Shown piece after piece: positions 6,225 to 9,507 of a stretch of 9,507 bases of DNA. The position numbers and the translations under genes are program-made. Location: NCBI GenBank assembly GCA_021781625.1, contig JAJXWL010000052.1:1-9507 (forward strand), written 5' to 3'. Below the pieces are notes generated by a model. That model was given only the letters and a program-made list of their open reading frames with translations. It was not told the DNA's origin and did no database searches. Every line of letters begins with the position of its first letter. The stretch's first letter is position 1. This DNA is from a bacterium (lineage in GTDB: Bacteria; Spirochaetota; Spirochaetia; JABEVK01).

Positions 6225-6701
6225 ATGAATCTACGTTCAAGGCAACCCCTTTCTGAGGAGCATAAACTTTGCCGTAAATATTTCCAGTCTGGTAAAACAA
6301 AGGAGAAACTGATGGAGACTATAAATAAACTCAATGAGCACTTGGAGGCTCTTGAAAAAGAGATTCAAGGTGGTAGCGTTCCCCTAAAAGCCACCAAAAC
6401 TAAAAAATGGGGCGGTGCTGATGTCATCATTACAGGTAAAGCCACACCCGAAGAACGTAGGTGGTTAGGTACGAGTAGAGGAAACTATTTGGTGGTGACC
6501 CCCTTTTATCGTGAATTAAGTTGGTTGTTTGAACAGCTAAGAGATCTCAATCTGCCGCAGGTAGATTACCTTTCGAAATATAGCTTTTATGAGGATTTGG
6601 CAAAGGCTGCCATGGCATACAACCAAGAGAACCCTGAAAATGACAACCCGACAGGCCTCTTGTTGTGTGTGTTGAAAGTTGTTAAAGAAACTTGGCTGTA
6701 G
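6225..6701 (+). CDS. Uncharacterised protein upstream of the ATPase
   Basis: I do not recognise the family. From the ATG at 6225 it has 158 residues. There is an N-terminal charged, helical part with coiled-coil character (METINKLNEHLEALEKEI), then a basic stretch (KATKTKKWGGADVII), then a part rich in aromatic residues (VVTPFYRELSWLFEQL) and a predicted helix at the C-terminus. No signal peptide or membrane segment is seen. The start is uncertain: a TTG at 6195 opens the frame further, but the only good SD is AGGAG at 6301-6305, six bases before the ATG at 6312, which would give 129 residues starting METINKLNEHL. It lies 137 nt before the ATPase on the same strand, so it could be a partner of it or an unrelated neighbour. 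Confidence 0.65.
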   Translation: MNLRSRQPLSEEHKLCRKYFQSGKTKEKLMETINKLNEHLEALEKEIQGGSVPLKATKTKKWGGADVIITGKATPEERRWLGTSRGNYLVVTPFYRELSWLFEQLRDLNLPQVDYLSKYSFYEDLAKAAMAYNQENPENDNPTGLLLCVLKVVKETWL

Positions 6702-6722
6702 TAGAATAAAGTTCTCTTGGTA

Positions 6723-6836
6723 ATGGGGGAATTGAATGAAACTTTTCGCTTTACTTTAGTAAGCGCCCTCAAGAAACTTAAATGGGAAGACGAAATGCTC
6801 CTGACGTATTACGACATCGCGATGGATAAGGTGTAG
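6723..6836 (+). CDS. Possible 37-residue small ORF just upstream of the ATPase
   Basis: ATG 6723 opens 37 codons (MGELNETFRFTLVSALKKLK, then WEDEMLLTYYDIAMDKV), ending at TAG 6834-6836, two bases before the ATPase ATG. It looks protein-like, with an amphipathic helix followed by an acidic, aromatic tail. No clear SD precedes it. AAGGTG near 6828-6833, the SD for the ATPase, lies within its last codons, so translation of the two could be coupled. The family is unrecognised, and chance cannot be excluded at this length. Confidence 0.35.
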   Translation: MGELNETFRFTLVSALKKLKWEDEMLLTYYDIAMDKV

Positions 6837-6838
6837 CC

Positions 6839-8524
6839 ATGATTACCAAGTTTACCATTAAGAACTTCAAGAGCATCGAAGATTTGGAACTTGACCTGCA
6901 AAATCGTGTCGCTTTGGTGGGCCCCAATAACTCAGGGAAAACAACGTTTTTGCAAGCGATCACCATTTGGGATATCGGACTACGCAAATGGTTCTTGCAA
7001 AAAAAAGGCTCCAAGGCAAAAACAAGAACAGCAGTCACCATAAACCGCAATGAAATTCTTTCAGCGCCTATTCCTTCCGCAATCAGTTTATGGAAAGACT
7101 TGCATGTGCGCTCACAAAGTGTTGGAAGTAACGGGAAAAAAGGAACTCAAAACATACGGTTTGAATTAGCCGCAGAAGGTGTTACCAAGGGTCAGGCATG
7201 GAAAATTGGACTTGAGTTTGATTATGCCAATACCGAGTCAATGTATTGTCGTCTAATTCCCGATTCTACCAGCGATCCGTTTCCTGATGTTGCCCTTGGG
7301 GAGTCAATAGGCTTTCTACCTCCTATGTCTGGTCTTGCCCCTTTTGAAGACAGGCTGATCCGCGATGTCATGTTTCGGAAAATCGGTGAGGGTAAAACAT
7401 CAGAAATATTGCGAAACCTGCTTTGGTTGGTTGCCACCGAGAATAAGGATGCTTGGAAACAACTCTGTGCAGATATCAAGCAATTGTTTGCAATTGAATT
7501 GAAAGCCCCGATACTTTCTGAACCAGGTGGATTACTGACGATGTCCTACGTTGAACAGAAAGATCGCACGCTCGACCTTTCTGCAGCTGGCCGAGGTTTC
7601 CAACAAATGCTGCTGATTCTTGGATTCCTGTATTCCAAGAAGAATAGCATCTTATTATTGGATGAACCCGATGCCCACTTGGAGGTTCTGCGTCAGAAAG
7701 AGGTATTTAAGTTCTTAAGCCAGACCGCAGCCAAAACTCATAGCCAGATTATTATTGCCACTCATTCGGAAACCGTTTTGGATGAAGTAGCACAAACTGG
7801 ACAAGTTGTAGCTTTTATCGGTAAGCCGCATACGGTCAATAAAAACGCTGAGCTCAAAAAGGCTTTAAACCTGATTGGTTTTACGGATTACTTGCAAGCA
7901 GAACGTTTTAATAAAATTGTGTATCTGGAAGGCACCACGGATCTCGACCTGTTGAAGGCCTTTGCGGAAGTACTTGAACATCCTGTAAAAAGTTTCCTTG
8001 ATAAAATTTTTGTTAAGTACCTATCAACGAATCAACCTGATGAGACATACGCACATTTTTTTGGTTTGAAAGAAGCTTATCAAAACTTAGAAGGGTGGGC
8101 ATTGTGTGATAAAATTGATAACAGAACAGGCGGGCGACCAAATCTATCGGAACAGATGTGGCAAAGACGTGAGTTTGAGAATTACCTAAAATTACCTGAC
8201 GTATTAATCCGCTGGGCTGCGTCCGGACAATGGTCAGGAATGGAAGCCTTTGACCCAAAGCAGATCATGGAGAAAGCCATCAAGGACTTAATTGCCCCCG
8301 CCTATTTGACTGATTTGAACGATGATTGGTGGAAAACTGAGAAGGCCAGTGAAAACATCATTGGAAAAGTCATGGCTCGCTTCTTCAAAGAAATCAATCT
8401 TCCTGTGACCTTTAATAAAGGCGATTATTATCAACTGGTACAGTTTATGGGCGAAGATGAAATCGATGCTGAAGTAAAAGAAAAACTTGATTCACTGCAA
8501 GTTTTTTTAAAGGATAAATCATGA
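6839..8524 (+). CDS. AAA family (AAA15/OLD-like) ATPase with C-terminal TOPRIM-like domain
   Basis: The 561-residue protein joins an SMC/ABC-like ATPase to a probable nuclease-type region, as in OLD-family ATP-dependent nucleases and PARIS-type defence proteins. The N-terminus ITKFTIKNFKSIEDLEL is the usual family opening. Walker A is GPNNSGKT (28-35), the signature is LSAAGRGFQQML (about 247-258), Walker B is ILLLDEP (271-277) and the switch His is His309 in IATHSE. The C-terminal half has TOPRIM-like landmarks: Glu364 in VYLEGTTDLDLL, Asp424/Asp427 in ALCDKID, and RREFENYL (443-450), which resembles a motif seen after TOPRIM domains. SD AAGGTG lies about five bases before the ATG. The stop overlaps the nucleotidyltransferase start as ATGA. 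Nuclease activity is inferred; the TOPRIM part is the less certain half. Confidence 0.85.
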   Translation: MITKFTIKNFKSIEDLELDLQNRVALVGPNNSGKTTFLQAITIWDIGLRKWFLQKKGSKAKTRTAVTINRNEILSAPIPSAISLWKDLHVRSQSVGSNGKKGTQNIRFELAAEGVTKGQAWKIGLEFDYANTESMYCRLIPDSTSDPFPDVALGESIGFLPPMSGLAPFEDRLIRDVMFRKIGEGKTSEILRNLLWLVATENKDAWKQLCADIKQLFAIELKAPILSEPGGLLTMSYVEQKDRTLDLSAAGRGFQQMLLILGFLYSKKNSILLLDEPDAHLEVLRQKEVFKFLSQTAAKTHSQIIIATHSETVLDEVAQTGQVVAFIGKPHTVNKNAELKKALNLIGFTDYLQAERFNKIVYLEGTTDLDLLKAFAEVLEHPVKSFLDKIFVKYLSTNQPDETYAHFFGLKEAYQNLEGWALCDKIDNRTGGRPNLSEQMWQRREFENYLKLPDVLIRWAASGQWSGMEAFDPKQIMEKAIKDLIAPAYLTDLNDDWWKTEKASENIIGKVMARFFKEINLPVTFNKGDYYQLVQFMGEDEIDAEVKEKLDSLQVFLKDKS

Positions 8525-8850
8525 TTAAAGAAGAGTTTGATACCACCCTCAAGGTAATCAGTTCTGTTCTTGCCCGTGAATATAATCCCCAAACTATTTT
8601 TCTCTTCGGTTCTCACGCTTGGGGCACACCTACCGCCCAGAGCGACATTGATATCTGCGTTGTACTGAAAGAGAGTAATCAGAGCCAAGCTGACCGTATC
8701 CGGCAAGGGCTCCGGGCCTTGTTGGCTTATCACATCAATCTCGACTTGCTCGTCTTTACTGAAGCCGAATTTACCCCCCGGAGTACCCATCCCTCGACCT
8801 TGGCCTATCAAATCAGCCACAAAGGGGTAAAGCTCTATGAAGCCGCATGA
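8521..8850 (+). CDS. MNT-family minimal nucleotidyltransferase (antitoxin-type)
   Basis: A minimal nucleotidyltransferase of 109 residues, of the kind paired with HEPN proteins. The family motif GS-x10-DxD is intact: GSHAWG (Gly30, Ser31) through Ser41-Asp42-Ile-Asp44, with a third acidic residue at Asp75 (NLDLLVF). In the studied HepT-MntA pairs the MNT protein inactivates the HEPN toxin by adding AMP to a tyrosine. AAAGGA at 8509-8514 is a good SD, and the start overlaps the ATPase stop by 4 nt. The 3' end overlaps the HEPN gene by 14 nt, so the two are translationally linked. The motifs suggest an active enzyme. Confidence 0.92.
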   Translation: MIKEEFDTTLKVISSVLAREYNPQTIFLFGSHAWGTPTAQSDIDICVVLKESNQSQADRIRQGLRALLAYHINLDLLVFTEAEFTPRSTHPSTLAYQISHKGVKLYEAA

Positions 8851-9217
8851 GGAATGGCTCTTCAAAGCCGACCACGACCTGAAATCTGCGGAATACCTGC
8901 TTGGCAGCCCCTCGGGCCTCTATGATGCTGCCATCTACCATACCCAACAATGTGCAGAAAAAGCCCTAAAAGCCTATCTCGCCTTTCGGGAACAGCCGAT
9001 CGAGAAGTCACACAACCTCATCTATCTCTGTCAGACCGCAATCAGCCTAAGAAAGGATTTTGAAAGCCTGCTGGACGCCGCCTTGTTGCTCAATCCCTAT
9101 GCCACCATGTTCCGGTATCCCGAAGGCGACTTACTACCGACGGAAGCCGAACTGCTGATCGCCATAGACTCAGCGCGAAGCGTTCTTGCCTTTGTACAGG
9201 AACGGATCAGAGCGTAA
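8837..9217 (+). CDS. HEPN-domain protein (toxin partner of MNT)
   Basis: This 126-residue, all-helical protein matches the COG2250-type HEPN family: ADHDLKSAEYLL at the start, YDAAIYHTQQCAEKALKAYL in the middle, KSHNLIYL, and the family motif YATMFRYPEG (88-97). HEPN toxins are usually metal-independent RNases using R-x4-6-H. Here Arg51 and His59 are separated by seven residues and no R-x4-H-x-Y is present, so RNase activity is uncertain; it may be an RNA-binding or regulatory subunit. It overlaps MNT by 14 nt, and the helicase starts 2 nt after its stop, so it belongs to the same operon. Confidence 0.9.
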   Translation: MKPHEEWLFKADHDLKSAEYLLGSPSGLYDAAIYHTQQCAEKALKAYLAFREQPIEKSHNLIYLCQTAISLRKDFESLLDAALLLNPYATMFRYPEGDLLPTEAELLIAIDSARSVLAFVQERIRA

Positions 9218-9219
9218 CC

Positions 9220-9492
9220 ATGTTGTATCAAAACCAGCCTATCGAAGTACTGTCCTCGCGTAATACCTTTGGCAAAGTCGTTTCGCAGATCAAGATCCTC
9301 AGCACCGGTCGGATTCTGGATGTTCTGACTCCTGAGCTGCAGGAATCGGCATCGTCTTTCTCCTCTACTGAGCTAGTTTTTCGAAGCATCGTTACCCGAA
9401 TCCGCAACGAAATAGCCCAGCAAAACCTCCTCTCGCCCTTGGAGAGTAATATCATACCCCTGCCGCACAGATTCTGGCCTTGGAAAAGGTAA
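9220..9492 (+). CDS. N-terminal part of an SNF2/RapA-like DEAD/DEAH helicase, apparently frameshifted and cut by the window end
   Basis: The uninterrupted frame has 90 codons and stops at 9490-9492, but the sequence around the stop points to a helicase that continues in another frame. It opens MLYQNQPIEVLSSRNTFGKV. The stretch LLSPLESNIIPLPH (about 70-82) is the typical lead-in to the Q-motif helicase start PHQ-x-x-AL. In this frame it turns into RFWPWKR and stop. In the frame offset by -1, from 9468, it reads QILALEKVMGGAY to the window end, exactly what is expected before the LLADEVGLGKT Walker A motif, which would lie beyond. One missing base near 9466-9470 explains it. Neither the ATPase motifs nor the remaining domains can be seen. 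The start follows the HEPN stop by 2 nt without a clear SD, so it is coupled. Confidence 0.75.
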   Translation: MLYQNQPIEVLSSRNTFGKVVSQIKILSTGRILDVLTPELQESASSFSSTELVFRSIVTRIRNEIAQQNLLSPLESNIIPLPHRFWPWKR

Positions 9493-9507
9493 TGGGCGGG
9501 GCGTATA

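Noticed and set aside
6999..7006. Run of eight A in the ATPase gene, considered as a slippage or frameshift site
   Set aside because: The zero frame continues intact through the ATPase motifs, and I see no useful alternative frame or stimulatory structure.
1..9507. CRISPR arrays, tRNA or rRNA genes, insertion sequences
   Set aside because: No regularly spaced repeats, cloverleaf-like sequence, rRNA-like sequence or transposase was seen on either strand.

Overview
The window is bacterial DNA: tightly packed operons, 4-14 nt gene overlaps, SD-type ribosome sites and sigma-70-like promoter boxes. It carries a chemoreceptor and a flagellar-switch relative, so the host is probably motile. The receptor's conserved tip resembles spirochaete receptors, but this is from memory only. 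I would say 'motile bacterium, possibly a spirochaete' with low confidence.

Region 1 (66-1928) encodes a chemoreceptor with six predicted membrane helices, a HAMP domain and a standard signalling hairpin, but no recognisable extracellular sensor. It converges on, and overlaps by 9 nt, region 2 (1920-4266). That region is a DNA-damage module: a minus-strand SRAP (YedK/HMCES-type) protein diverging from a umuD-umuC translesion polymerase pair. Their promoters appear to overlap inside a 36-bp intergenic space, and umuD has no SD. Region 3 (about 4258-4989) is a Phd/YefM antitoxin with a COG1569-type PIN toxin.

Region 4 (5013-5898) holds an unusual flagellar-switch relative. A shortened FliM-like part (trimmed middle domain plus SpoA domain) is followed by a FliG middle-domain segment with an EHP motif. 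In the same frame, directly upstream, lie 20 codons ending in a FliM-like YDFKK, separated from the main ORF by a single TAG that is immediately followed by ATG. Region 5 (5899-6194) is AT-rich, with a candidate extended -10 promoter, small hairpins, a strong SD and a possible 28-codon ORF.

Region 6 (about 6225-9507) looks like a defence-type cassette. An orphan protein and a possible 37-aa ORF precede an AAA/OLD-like ATPase with a C-terminal TOPRIM-like region, then an MNT nucleotidyltransferase and a HEPN protein (overlapping ORFs), then the N-terminus of an SNF2/RapA-like helicase. The helicase shows an apparent one-base frameshift at about 9466-9470 and runs off the window. The ATPase, MNT, HEPN and helicase genes are close enough to be co-transcribed. 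I recognise the component families, but I do not recognise this combination as a named system.
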